Assembly (NCBI GenBank): GCA_037176705.1
Contig: CM073890.1
Location: 93,610,591-93,674,590 of the forward strand
Direction: 5' to 3'
Source of the DNA: Molossus alvarezi
Lineage: Eukaryota > Chordata > Mammalia > Chiroptera > Molossidae
DNA length: 64,000 nt
Every line of letters starts with the position of its first letter. Position 1 is the first letter of the stretch. Below are positions 34,472-45,469 of this stretch, piece after piece. The position numbers and the translations under genes are program-made. The notes beneath the pieces are model-generated. The model was not told where the DNA came from and did not search any database. It worked only from the letters and a program-made list of their open reading frames with translations.

Positions 34472-35945
34472 TTGCAAAGAAAGGTATAGGGAAGTCCCAT
34501 GACACCTTCACTCCACCTGTCCTCATGTTATTTTGTATAACTACAGTATACTATTGAAACTAGGAATTAGACATGGATATAATCCGCAGAGCTAATTCAG
34601 ATTTCACCAGTTATACATACCTTCATTTGTGTGGGTTTGCGATTTTATCACACCTGTCCTCATGTTATTTTGTATAACTACAGTATACTATTGAAACTAG
34701 GAATTAGACATGGATATAATCCGCAGAGCTAATTCAGATTTCACCAGTTATACATACCTTCATTTGTGTGGGTTTGCGATTTTATCACACATGTAGCTTT
34801 ATACAACTATCAACACAATCAAAATACAAGGTTGTTCTATAACCACAAAGCTGCCTCCTGCTACTCTTTCAGAGTTATACCTACTCCTAGCCATGCCATC
34901 CCTAATCCCTAGCAAAATCTGTTCTCCATCTCTATAATTTTGTTATTTTGAGAATGCTATATAAATAGACTCATATTAGGTAATTTTATTGAGACTGGCT
35001 TTTTTCACTAGGCAGGTTCCCTTGAGCATGTATTAATAATTTGTTCATTTTGTTGTTGAATGGTATTCCATGGTATGGGTCATTTCCACTTTGGGTCATT
35101 ATAGATAAAGCTGCTATGGACATTTATGTGCAAGTTTTTGCATGAACACAGGTTTTCATTTTTCTGGGATAAATGCCTAAGACACAATTGATGGGTCATG
35201 TGGTAAATGCATATTCAGTGTTAAAGGAAATAATGAAATTATTTTCTAGAATGGCCACACCATTTTACATTCCGACCAGCAATACTGAGTGACCCAGTTT
35301 CTCCACTCCTTGGTAACACTCGGTATGGTTAATTAAAATTTTAGACATTCTAATAGAAGTGTAGTAGTATTCCATTATGGTTATAATTTGCATTTCCCTA
35401 ATTAGCTAATTATGTTGAGCATTTTTTGTGTGCCTATTTGCCATCTGTACATCCTCTTCAGTGAAATTTTTCATATATTTTGCCCATTTATTAATTGGAC
35501 TGTTTTATAAAATGTAGAGTTTTAAGAGTTTTTCATGTTTTAGATACAAGTCCCTTGTTGGATATGTGGTTTGCAAATACTTTGTCCCAATCTGTAACTT
35601 GACTTTTCATCCTCTTAACAAGGTCTTTCACTGAGCAAAAGTTCTGAATTTTGTTGAAGTCCTATTTTTCAATTTTTATTTTTATGTATCATGCTTTTAG
35701 TTCAAGTCCAAGAATCCTAGGTTTTAAAGATTTTCTTGCTTTATAGTTTTAAATTTCACTTTTAGGTCTGTGATCCATTTTGAGTTAATTTTTGTTTAAG
35801 GCATGAATTTTCGGGCAAGGTTCATTCTGTTGTTTTCTTTTGCCTATTGATTTCTAATGACTTTGACACCCTTTGTTGAAAAGACCAGGCTTTCTTTCCT
35901 TCATTGAAATGCTCGTGTACCCCTGTCAAAAATCAGTTGGGCTAA
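34472..35945 (-). repeat. Old L1 ORF2 region, antisense
   Basis: GAAGTTGCAAAGAAAGGTAT, CAGATTTCACCAGTTATACA, CTCCATCTCTATAATTTTGT, GAATGGTATTCCATGGTATG and CACACCATTTTACATTCCGA follow antisense mammalian L1 in order. It contains the exact tandem duplication listed next and is interrupted at its left by the younger L1 fragment (the remainder starts at about 33825). Confidence 0.85.
34514..34787. repeat. Exact 137-bp tandem duplication
   Basis: 34514-34650 and 34651-34787 are identical across 137 bp by direct reading, and the first three bases (CAC) repeat again after the second unit. Both units are part of the antisense L1. Zero divergence in decayed L1 sequence implies a recent event or an assembly artefact. 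Confidence 0.97.
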
Positions 35946-36164
35946 TTTATCTGGGTCTAAATATATGCATATTTAATTTTTAATTTAAAATGAAATATAT
36001 GTATATATGCACACATATATTTAAACTGTAGGTGAAGAACATTAATTTTGCTCCCTTATTTAGGGCTACAAGCCCACCACAATGAATACTTGCATAAGAT
36101 AAGTGAGAATTTAATAGAGCAGAAGGAATATGGACTTTAGAATAAAATTATAATAACTCCTTGA

Positions 36165-36239
36165 TTACTTCCTGTGCCAGGCATATTGATGTGCGTGTGT
36201 GTACATGCGCACACACACACATGCGCGCACACACACACA

Positions 36240-36275
<36 letters not shown>

Positions 36276-36385
36276 TTCATCTTTCTTCATTTTAAAGAGG
36301 AGGACAAAGAGGCCCACAGTGTTTTGTAAGTGATAAGTCATGATGTGAACTTTGGCTCTCTGGCTTGAGAGCCCTGCTCTTAGGA
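36165..36385 (-). repeat. MIR SINE, antisense, interrupted by a CA/CG tract
   Basis: CTTCCTGTGCCAGGCATATT before the tract and TTTTAAAGAGGAGGACAAAG, GGCCCACAGTGTTTTGTAAG and TGAGAGCCCTGCTCTTAGG after it match antisense MIR. Confidence 0.6.
36190..36275. repeat. Compound (TG)/(CA)/(CG) alternating tract
   Basis: About 86 bp of almost pure alternating purine-pyrimidine: GTGCGTGTGTGTACATGCGC, ACACACACACATGCGCGCAC and so on, with a (GC)5 core at 36241-36250 and a long CA run at the end. Confidence 0.96.
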
Positions 36386-36796
36386 TTCCTATAAGTATTT
36401 AAATACTTAAGAATCGAATCCACAACACAAAGAGGCCAACACAGGCACAGATACACCAGCTCTGTGGTCCTCCTCCAGGTCTGGTGGTCAGTCTGCAAGA
36501 GGGCGAAGCTACCAAGGATCCCACGTTCCTCTCCAGATCCTTCCTGATTTCTGCCTCAAGTTCTAATTCTTGACTTTGAGTCAGGTTAGTTTAATAAACT
36601 TAAGTAAAAGCTGAATTAGTCAAGACAACACACTAGAAATAAGAAACATTAACACATTAAGATTAAGAGAGTGACTGTTTAAAGTATTCTTCAGCTATAA
36701 TTCACATTAAGTCCTTATAATTGTTGTAAAAAGCTAATAAACTGAAATGAAATTATAACATTTTTAAAATGTGAAAAGTTCATCCACTACTTATAC

Positions 36797-37025
36797 CAGT
36801 GTTGTCCAACAGAAATATATTACAAACCACATATATACTTTAAAATTTTCTAGTGGCCACATTAAAAGTATAAGGAAAAAAAACAGGTAAAATTAATTTT
36901 AGTTGTGTATTTTATTTAACACCACACACCCAAAACATTACCATTTCAACAAGAGTCTAGAGCCATATGTAAAGTGCTCAATAGCTACATGTGGCTGCTA
37001 GCTACCACACTGGACAGGGTGGGTC
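36797..37025. mobile_element. hAT-Charlie-like DNA transposon fragment
   Basis: Begins CAGTGTTGTCCAACAGAAAT, continues TTTTCTAGTGGCCACATTAA and GGTAAAATTAATTTTAG, and ends GCTCAATAGCTACATGTGGC, GGCTGCTAGCTACCACACTG. The layout matches an old Charlie-group element with imperfect inverted ends (CAGTGTTGTCCA and the reverse of TGGACAGGGTGG). Internally deleted; no transposase. Confidence 0.65.
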
Positions 37026-37705
37026 TATATGCTTCCTAGGATCTTAGTCATCTTTTTATATAGATGTGATAGTTCCTCAAGCTTTAAAAAAATTAACCTT
37101 TAAACACTTTACACTCAGTTTATTTTCTCTGAATCTAAATTTAAGGTATAGGTTATTTACTTTAAATTCTATGTTGTGAAATTACATGTTTATATATTTA
37201 CTAGAACTGCTGCTAAATTCAAAGTATATTCAAATTGATCAAAGAAACTGTAAAAAGGCAAGTATCAGCACCTTTGGAGCTTGCATATAGTTGTACACGT
37301 TTGTATAACTATGCCCTGGGGCTGTGATTGTGCTGATAGCTATAAGTAAGGAGAAAGTTCTTTAAAAGGAGGAAAAGAATCCTTGCAATAATATAGTATT
37401 AATTTCACATACTCTATCTGTTGTAAGTTCACTAAGCTCTAGCTTGGGAACTGAATATATATATTTCCATCTCTGAGCTCCTCCAATCACCACTGTGTAG
37501 CTTCTAAACAGAGCCCTCCTGCTTCTGATGTAAAAGTGATGTGATTTTCTATAATGGTAACTGTTAAGGGTTGAAAATGAATTCCTGTCTCCTCAGGTTA
37601 GATAAAATGTAAAATGTAACATTACTTGTCATTGAAAAGCAAAATGGGCATACACTTTGACTCTTCAATTCCATTTTTAGAAATTAACTATGTTAAAAAA
37701 AGGAG

Positions 37706-37800
37706 CCCTGGCTGGTTTGACTCAGCGGTTGGAGCATCAGCCTGCGGACCAGAGAGCCCCAGGTTCAGTTCCCGCTAGGGGCATATACCAAAAAAAAAAA
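37706..37800 (+). repeat. Short VES derivative: tRNA head only, with A tail
   Basis: CCCTGGCTGGTTTGACTCAG, GTTGGAGCATCAGCCTGCGG, then CAGTTCCCGCTAGGGGCATA and an A run, with no CT-rich body and no GGTGAGGAT tail. About 85 bp plus poly(A). Flanked by AAAAAAAGGAG-like sequence on both sides. Confidence 0.9.
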
Positions 37801-38439
37801 GGAAAAGATCGTAAAAATGCATGTGCAAACATGAACATGTTCACTGAAGCCTTATTTATAAAAGCAAAACTATGATCAACCTAAATGTCAAAGAATAGAA
37901 AACCAGCTAAATAAGTTAAGATACATTCCTATAATGAGATACTATGTCAACATAGTTTACGTGGTTAGACTACATTTCCATGAAATATTATATATAAAGT
38001 ATGGGACTTTCTAATAGTGGGCACCTCCATGTAATGAGATCACAGATGATATTTACTTTCTTCTTGGCTCTTCTGTATTTTCTGTTTTACATTGAGGCTG
38101 TTTTATGTTTACGGTCAGAAAAATACTTAAAAGTACTTGAATTTGAGGAAAAAATAATTAATAAGTGTTTGTATTTATCTCCTTATAAGCTCATTACAAC
38201 TTTCAAACTGGTTTTAAAACTCAGATTAAGAAATGTACTAATACAGTAACCCAGGCTTTCAGACATGTATAGCCATAAGCAAGGCCTCTCTACTTTCCTC
38301 ACTTGCTCACCCCAGAGAACAGAAGTAACACCTGAGCATTATGAAAACATTTAGAAAATATTCAAAGGTTTACAAAAGGAACATAAATATTATCAGTAAT
38401 CTTGGTATGAAAATCGAGTGTATTTTTACTTCCATTTCA

Positions 38440-38740
38440 ATTCCACAATGGTCATTAAGTACCTACTGTGTGACAGGCATAATTCTCTTAAAACATTAGA
38501 AATACAGTATTCAGCAAACAGTCAAAATTCATGTCCTCGTGGAGATGTCAACCTACTAAGAGGAGACTAGCAGTAAACACATAAATCAGTAAATGGATAG
38601 GAATATTTCTGACAGTCATAAATGTTATTAGAAATGAAACAAAATAGGATGACATGTAAGGGAAGACTACTTTAACTAGGGCGATCAGCAAAAACCTGAG
38701 AAGGTGACATTGGAACTGAGACCTAAATCATAAGAAAGGG
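38440..38740 (-). repeat. L2 LINE 3' end, antisense
   Basis: TCATTAAGTACCTACTGTGT, GACAGGCATAATTCTCTTAA, TTCATGTCCTCGTGGAGATG and GAGAAGGTGACATTGGAACT follow antisense L2 order. Confidence 0.7.
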
Positions 38741-39240
38741 TAGCTACTCATTCTGGGAGACCCTTAACTAATTTCCCCTCACAAACCTAAAGTGGCTTCC
38801 TCTGTCCATATCATACAATCATGGCCACAGGTCACATTCAATCAGAGAAAAGTGAGTGAGATTTTCTGAGGAAGAGTATTATCTCTCCTTGCTTTTTCTG
38901 TCTCCTTCTGTGATTGTGATATATTGCAGTCTGTGTGTTCCTATGAGGGTGACCTAAACTAACAGTCCCAAAATGGACAACTGGCTTTTTTAAAAGACTC
39001 ACAAACAGAAATTATGGATTAGAGAACATACAAATAATGCAACACAAATAAAAACAAAACTGGTAGAGCTGATGTTTCTCCTATTCTGATATGACTGAGT
39101 TACTTATTACTGACATTATGAGGTAAATATTCTATAATAACATGTGACAATACACTCAAAACTGAGAAGTTATCAGGAAGATTTTTTGAAATGTAGATTA
39201 ATATACTCTATATATGTCCCATTAAAATGCATAAAATAAA

Positions 39241-39485
39241 ATAAAAACACTGACACTACAAAGTGTTGATAAGGATGTGGAACAACTAGAACTCACATAC
39301 ATTGTTGGCAGGAATTTGAAAGAACAACCACTTTGGAAAACCACTGGGTAGTTTCTTAAAAAGTTAAATACACCCTACCAAGTGACTCAGCCACTCCACT
39401 CCTAGGTATTTACCAGAAAGAAACAAAAACATCTGTTCATAAAAAGATATACGTGAATTTTCAAATAATGGAAATGATGCCTAAA
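39241..39485 (+). repeat. Old L1 fragment, plus
   Basis: AAAGTGTTGATAAGGATGTG, GGAACAACTAGAACTCACAT and CACTCCACTCCTAGGTATTT are plus-strand L1 ORF2-end text. Confidence 0.8.
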
Positions 39486-39491
39486 ATAGAG

Positions 39492-39807
39492 TACAGTTCA
39501 CCCTGGAACAACATGGGTTTAAATTCACAAGTCCACTTATACATGGATTTTTAAAAATAAATACCTGTACTGTTTTCAACCTGTGGTTGGGAGTCTGCAG
39601 AAGTACAGGGCTGACTGTAATGCACTGATCTAAGCCATTTTATATAGGGGACTTGAGCATCTCAAGATTTTGGTATCCATGGGGAGGAGGGGAGAGAACC
39701 AATCCCCAGCCGATACCAAAGGAAAATTTAAGTTTTGGGAGAGTCAAAAGTTACTATGTGAATTTTTTAATGTGCAGGGACTCAGCACCTGCTGTTCAGG
39801 AGTCAAC
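39492..39807. mobile_element. Tigger-family (pogo/mariner) DNA transposon, non-autonomous
   Basis: Flanked by TA on each side. Left end CAGTTCACCCTGGAACAACA with TGGGTTTAAATTCACAAGTC and right end GTTCAGGAGTCAACTG are imperfect inverted termini. The interior has TTTGGGAGAGTCAAAAGTTA and GATTTTGGTATCCATGGGGA. Small size and no transposase mark it as internally deleted. It lies just after an L1 fragment. Confidence 0.75.
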
Positions 39808-39849
39808 TGTATCTATATGATGAAAAACAATTCTGTAAAGTATATCTAT

Positions 39850-40245
39850 ATTATTTAAACTGTAGTAGATACTGTCTGTGCCCTGCTTACATCCCCTGGA
39901 CCTTTCAATGTTCTGCTGACTTCCAACTCCCAATATCTGCATCTCTGTGCTGGGGGATCTTCTTCCTGAACTGAAGAAAGCAGCATGCTCACCACGTGGA
40001 GGGCTGAAAGTGCCAAGGAGTTTACACTGCTTGGGAGTAGCCCTTCGCCAGGGGTCTTGGGAGTTGATTCTGAGGCGTGTGTTTCAAACCATTTCTCAGA
40101 GTTCCCTCACAAGATTAAGCCCCAGTTGCCCACTACAATACTAGCCTTCCCTTCCCTACATCTGGGTTACTTGCACTTTCCAAATAAACTATCTGTACTC
40201 ATACCTTTGATTCAATGTCTGCCTCTGACAGAACTAAGACACTAA
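39850..40245 (+). repeat. Probable solo LTR (old ERVL/MaLR type)
   Basis: The right part CTTTCCAAATAAACTATCTG, with a polyadenylation AATAAA followed by CTCATACCTTTGATTC and AACTAAGACACTAAGACA, has the 3'-end form of old mammalian LTRs. No internal retroviral sequence follows. Frames at 39947-40245 are non-coding LTR translations. Confidence 0.5.
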
Positions 40246-40639
40246 GACATGTGTAATATATTTAGGTATTTTAATATTGATCTAGAAAAATCACTGAATT
40301 TAAAAAAGCAAATTCACAGTATATCTACAAGTATACTATCTATGTAAAATTTAAAATATAATGGAAAACTAATAAAAATAATTCATACATGCATACATAT
40401 TAAAGTATAAACACACTTGAAGTATATTTTTCTTTTTTAAAAGTTAAAGTATTAAAAATTGTTAATTTGATTGTTATTCACCTGTATTTGTCTGAATTTA
40501 ATTCATTTGTTAATTCTTAAAATTAATTTAAAAATCTAAAAGGATATTGTCATATACAAACTCACTTCCTGAAGGCATATATTAAATAACAAAATTAGGA
40601 AATTAAAGCTGTATGGTTAGAATGATTTATATTTTCTAA

Positions 40640-42260
40640 TATTTAACTATAAAACTTAAAAACATACAGAAAAGTCAGAAGAATTATACAATGAACACAA
40701 ATATACAAACCTCATAGATTCTTCAATTAACATTTCACTATATTTGCTTTGTCACATAGCTATCCACCTATCTGTCTTAATATTTTTAGGTATTTCAAGA
40801 TAAGTTGCACACATCAATATACCTCTAAACACTTCATTCAGCATGCATATTCAATAATTAGCATTCAATACATAAATATCTTATTTTTGAGTATAATTTA
40901 CCTACAATAAAATGTCCAAATCTCAAATGTACCATTAGAAACTTTCTGACAAATGCATCCACTGTGTAATCCAAACCCCTATCAGAGAGCATTACCGTCA
41001 CCACAGAAAGTGCCCTGGTGCCCCTTTTCCAGTCAACCCTCCCCTCCAAGATAACTAACGTTCTGATTTATTTTCCACTGTAGATTAATTTTGCCTATTC
41101 TAGAACATCATATAAATGGAATCATACAATATGCATTATTTGTGTAAGGCTAATTTTCAGGAAGTACAATCCTTTTTAGGTTTATCCAAGTTAACTGCAT
41201 CATCTGCAACTGCATCATCTGCAATTCATTCCATAGTTCATTTTTTATTCAGGTTTGGTTTTTTTGTTTTGTTTTTTGATAATCAAGTGTACTGATTTAC
41301 TTCTGGGTTTGTCTAGTTTAAGGCTACTTTAAATAATTATGCAAGTATTTTTTTGGACATATGTTTTCATTTTCAGGGGGTATAAATACCAAAAAGAAGA
41401 ATTTCAGTTATCAGAGAGATGTATCTTTAGTCTTATAAAACACATCAGATCTTTTTTCAAAGTGGTTTATAGCACCTTATACTCTCATCAATTTGTAAGA
41501 GAGTTCCAGTTGCTCTCCTTCCTCACCAACATTTATTGTTGTCCATCTTTTTCATTTTAACCAGTCTGGTGGGTATGTACTGATAACATTTGCATTTCCC
41601 TCATGACTAATAATGTTGAGCACATTTTCATATTCTTATTGGCCATTTGTTTATCTTTCCTTGTAAAGTATCTGATCAAATCTTTTGGCCATTTTTTATT
41701 AGATTGTTTGTCTTTTATTATTGACTTGTGGGTGTTTTAATCCAAAGAGCAGTCCTTGGTCACATGTTTTTTGAATATTTTCTCTCATATCCATTCACTG
41801 TCTTAATGGATGCACAGAAGTTTTTAATTTTGATGAAGTTGAACTTATCAATTTTTGTTCTTCTGTAGTTTACTTCTGTGTCCTATCCAAAAAAACTTCT
41901 ATTTACGACCAATTTATGAAGATTTTCCTGTTTCTTCTTTTATATTTTTAGCTTTTATATTTAGTTCCATGGTTTATCTTGAATTAATTTTTATGAACTA
42001 TGTGATATAGGGGTTCAGGTATATTTTCCCATATGGGTATTCGGTTGTTCTAGCACAATTTAGTGACAGACTTTTCCCCATTGGATTGTTTGGTGCATTT
42101 GTCAAAAGTATAATGATCATATAAATGGGGGCCACAATCCAGGTTATTTTGTTCTATTGATTTATTGTTGATCCATAGGCCAGTATTATACTGACTTGAT
42201 GACTATAACTTTACAATAAATCTTAGTAGAGTCAGGTGATATTCTCCATTGTTTAAACAT
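40640..42260 (-). repeat. Old L1 ORF2 region, antisense
   Basis: TTCAATTAACATTTCACTAT, TAATTTTGCCTATTCTAGAA, AAACACATCAGATCTTTTTT, CTCTCCTTCCTCACCAACAT and AACTTATCAATTTTTGTTCT follow antisense L1 order over 1.6 kb. Confidence 0.85.
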
Positions 42261-42696
42261 TTTTAAAAGAGTAACCTTTTAATTTATTTATTAGCTTTTT
42301 AGCTATATCTTTTTGTGCTTATTTTTCAGTGGTTGCTCTAAGAATTATAAATACTTAACTTTTTAGTCTACGTAGAATGGATGTTGCACCACAGCACATA
42401 ATATACAAAAATAGTGCAACCATGTGGATCTATTTACCCCCTCCTGCCATCCTTTGTACTCCAGTTGTCATAAGTGAAATCAACATAGTTTATAATTCCC
42501 ACAATATATTATAATTCTTACTTTAAATGAGCATATGAATTTTTTAAAAATTCAAAGGAAAAAGCCTTTTATATTTACCCATATTTGTCATTTGTGGTAC
42601 ATTTTAATCCTTCCTGAAAACCCTAGAGCTATGTTCATTTTCTTTCAATGTTTATTTTATCTTTCCAAATTAGATAATTTCTATTGACCTATTTTC

Positions 42697-42910
42697 TTTT
42701 TTAAAAAGTTTTTTTATTGATTGATTTTTAGAGACAAAGGGAGAAGGAGAGAGAGAAACATCAATGAGAGAGAACATCAACTAGCCACCTCCTGCACACC
42801 CCGCTCTGGGCATTTGGCCCACAACCTGGGCATGTGACCTACTTGGAATCAAACCAGTGACCACGTGGTGCACGGGTCGATGCTCAACCACTGAGCCACA
42901 CTAGCCGGGC
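42697..42910 (-). repeat. VES SINE, minus
   Basis: TTTTTATTGATTGATTTTTA, GAGAAACATCAATGAGAGAG, CAACCTGGGCATGTGACCTA and the reverse head GCCACACTAGCCGGGC. 17-bp target duplication with one mismatch (TCTATTGACCTATTTTC and TCTACTGACCTATTTTC) at 42680 and 42911. Confidence 0.95.
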
Positions 42911-43036
42911 TCTACTGACCTATTTTCAAGTTCTTTTTTCTTCAATTACAATATGCTATAAAAGTCTATCCAGTACACTTTTATTTTCAGGTATTACATT
43001 TTTCAATTCTTGAAGTTCCAATTTTAGTAATTTCTT

Positions 43037-43284
43037 TTTTTTTTTTTTTTTTTTTTAATCCTCACCCGAGGACATTTTTCGATATTTTGTTCAGATAGAG
43101 TGGGAGGGAGAGAGAGAGAGAAACATCGACGTGAAAGCGACACATCGAGTGGTTGCCATCCACACGACCCAACCAGGGCCGGGGACAAACTGCAACCAAG
43201 GTACGTGCCCTTAGCGGGAACCGAACCCGGGTCTCTCCGGACCGCAGGCCGACGCTCTAACCACTGAGCCAAACCGGCCAGGGC
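43037..43284 (-). repeat. VES SINE, minus, young copy
   Basis: Long T run, ATCCTCACCCGAGGACATTT, AACATCGACGTGAAAGCGAC and the near-consensus reverse head CCAAACCGGCCAGGGC. Perfect 17-bp duplication AATTTTAGTAATTTCTT at 43020-43036 and 43285-43301. Many CpGs are retained. Confidence 0.96.
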
Positions 43285-43602
43285 GAATTTTAGTAATTTC
43301 TTGCTGAGAATTTTTCTACCTTTTCATTCATTACTATCTTACTTTCCTTTAGATCATTGAACAACTTTATGTCATTTAACAGCTGATTTGAAATCCTGGT
43401 CAGCTAATTATATAATCTGGGTCAACTCAAGATTGGTCTCTGTTGACTATCCATTCTTTTAAGTATGGGTCATATTTTCCTGTTTCTTCCCAGATGAAGT
43501 AATTTGGATTGTATAATGCATATTGTGGATGTTATGTTATGAAGATTCTGGGTCCTGTTATGTTTCTCTAAAGAGTACTGATTTTGTATACTGTGTTGTT
43601 TT

Positions 43603-43708
43603 GAGTTTTTGGGGTTTTTTTGATGGTACGTGCCCCTAGCGGAAACCGAACCCAGGACTCTCTGGTCCGCAGGCCGACGCTCAACCGCTGAGCCAAACTG
43701 GCCAGGGC
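43603..43708 (-). repeat. Short VES derivative: tRNA head only, minus
   Basis: Only the tRNA-like head is present (reverse: GGTACGTGCCCCTAGCGGAA to CAAACTGGCCAGGGC, 43624-43708), preceded by a T-rich tail at 43605-43620. It carries a 16-bp target duplication with one mismatch (TATACTGTGTTGTTTT and TATACTGTCTTGTTTT) at 43587-43602 and 43709-43724, so it retroposed in this short form. Confidence 0.93.
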
Positions 43709-43829
43709 TATACTGTCTTGTTTTCATAAGCAGTTAATTTGGCTGAATTTACACTGTAAAATTTATCTCCAGTAGGGTAGGTGGTAGATAAAATATCAAT
43801 TACTTTCACCTTAGGTAGGATGCTTACAG

Positions 43830-44091
43830 CAACTATTTTCAACCTTTTTCATCTCATGGCACACAGAAAGCAATTACTAAAATTTTGTGACACACAAAAA
43901 GACATATTTTTTCTGGTCTGACCAAAAAAATAGGCATAATTTTGATTCATTCATACCAGATGGCTATTAGTGTGTTGGCAGTTGTCATTTTTTTATTTGG
44001 CATTCTAAGGGAAAAGAGGTCAATGCCCTGACTAAATAGTCAGGTACTGCATGTTGTAAAAATTCTTGTGCACACCGAATGAAAATAGCTG
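43830..44091. mobile_element. Non-autonomous hAT DNA transposon
   Basis: Terminal inverted repeats CAACTATTTTCAACC (left) and the reverse of GAATGAAAATAGCTG (right). 8-bp target duplications GCTTACAG (43822-43829) and GCTTAAAG (44092-44099) differ at one base. The interior has CTCATGGCACACAGAAAGCA, AATTTTGTGACACACAAAAA and CTTGTGCACACCG. 262 bp, no transposase. It resembles the non-autonomous hAT elements known from vespertilionid bats. Confidence 0.85.
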
Positions 44092-44397
44092 GCTTAAAGT
44101 ATTCCCTGTGCATAAGTATTTCAGGAATAAAACAGAAATTTGAAAAGTGTTTATGTACAAAATCTGAGTTCTTCCTCTCTGTGTCTTTTCTGGGACATCC
44201 TCTTACTTCTCAGAGGCTGGGCTACCATGATTTCTGCCCTCCAGTTTTCAAGCCAAAAAGACTACAGATTTCTATCAGAGTTTTAGTTTCACTGCATGGA
44301 ACATGCCGTACCTTGCCCTCCATCTACTAGCTGCAAAAGCCCAAACAAAAAAACAAAAATAAATCAGAAAACATTTCCAATGGCATCACCTTTAACT

Positions 44398-44420
44398 AAA
44401 AAAAAAAAAAAAAAAAAAAA
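44398..44420. repeat. (A)23 homopolymer
   Basis: Uninterrupted A run at the left edge of an antisense L1 fragment. Confidence 0.95.
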
Positions 44421-44960
44421 TTGTAATATACTTGTTTTTAGATAAGTTTAGGTTCATCACAAGATTAAGCAGAAAGTAGAGAATTCCCATATAATCCCTG
44501 CCCCAATACATGCATAATCTCCCCCACCATCAACATCCTGTACCAGAGTAGTAAATTTCTTATCATCAATGAACCTACAGTGACATATTATTATCACCCA
44601 AAATCCAGTTTACAATAGGATTCCCTCTTGGTGTTGTACATTCTATGGGTTTTGAACAATGTATAATGACATGTAACCACCATTATCGTATCATACAAAA
44701 TATTCACTGCCCTAAAAATCCTTTGTGTTCTACCTATTTATTCATCCTTTCCTCCAATCTTGGCAACCACAGATCCCTTTTCCATCTCCATAGTTTTGCC
44801 TTTTCCAGAATGCATTAAGCTAGAATCTTATAGCATAGACTTTTAGATTGGTTTCTTTCATTTAGTGATATGCCCTCTCTCAAATTTTGACATTCTCTTC
44901 ATATGTGCCTGGTTTTGGTCACTCTACAGTGTTTTTAGGTAATTATTTGTCTCTAATTTA
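44421..44960 (-). repeat. Old L1 fragment, antisense
   Basis: TAAGTTTAGGTTCATCACAA, GAGAATTCCCATATAATCCC, AAATCCAGTTTACAATAGGA and CCATAGTTTTGCCTTTTCCA follow antisense L1 order. Confidence 0.8.
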
Positions 44961-45293
44961 TCATTGTTATCTGTGGGAAGCCTGACCTAATATGAACCAC
45001 TCAGCCATTAACAGAAGAAAAAGTTTTAAAATACAAATTGGTAAATTTAACAAGAATAACCAGACTTCTGGCCATAGCTCAAGAACAGATGTATCATAGC
45101 TTATCTTAGCCTTTATTTGTTGAATTTCAGGGTTTCAATAGATCATAATGACCATCTAGTCTGTCAACCAACATCAGGTTTGAAAGTTAATCATAAGTCC
45201 CATCATATACAGTGAAATATTATTAGTTCATTAATTATGATGTACTGTTTACAAAGAAAAAAGACAATTACATTCTATATGTATGTAACAAAC

Positions 45294-45469
45294 CTGTTAA
45301 GGCTGTTTCACTTATGGATTTAATTTGAAGAAAAACTTCTCCTTTCAGTGATGTCCAGTTTTGAAAATGATCATATACTTCATTTTTAATACTGGTTATT
45401 TCCCTTTTAGTAAAAGTAAGTAATGAAAGAGTCTTATTCCAGAAATATTTGTACTCCATCAATCTTTGG
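45294..45469 (-). CDS. Internal coding exon B of the same coiled-coil gene
   Basis: This 176-nt minus-strand exon lies between a TTACAG acceptor, preceded by a 19-nt T run (A run at 45482-45500 on the plus strand), and an AG|GTTTGT donor, which is usable but not the strongest type. One leading base (C) completes the AG left by exon A to give Ser. Then 58 open codons follow, starting QRLMEYKYFWNKTLSLL and ending FLQIKSISETALT, with one base (G) left over. The peptide is helical in character but has more aromatic residues (YKYFW, HFQNW) than the other exons, so it may be a less regular stretch of the rod. The intron between A and B is about 7.3 kb. No Pfam-type catalytic motif is visible. Fit in phase on both sides is the main evidence that this is real coding sequence and not a chance frame. 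Confidence 0.78.

Larger units (their letters stand above)
28834..45293 (-). other. Intron between exons B and C
   Basis: About 16.5 kb of repeat-dominated intron. Stretches without an assigned element are 28834-30830, 31642-32040, 32703-33180, 36386-36796, 37026-37700, 37800-38440, 38740-39240, 40250-40640 and 42260-42680. They are AT-rich with no supported gene. 29740-30100 is a GC-richer patch whose minus-strand frame (29978-29796) has no coding support. Confidence 0.6.

Noticed and set aside
15303..36275. CRISPR-like or satellite-like regular repeats
   Set aside because: The repeated units are microsatellites and dispersed SINEs; no regularly spaced direct repeats with unique spacers exist.
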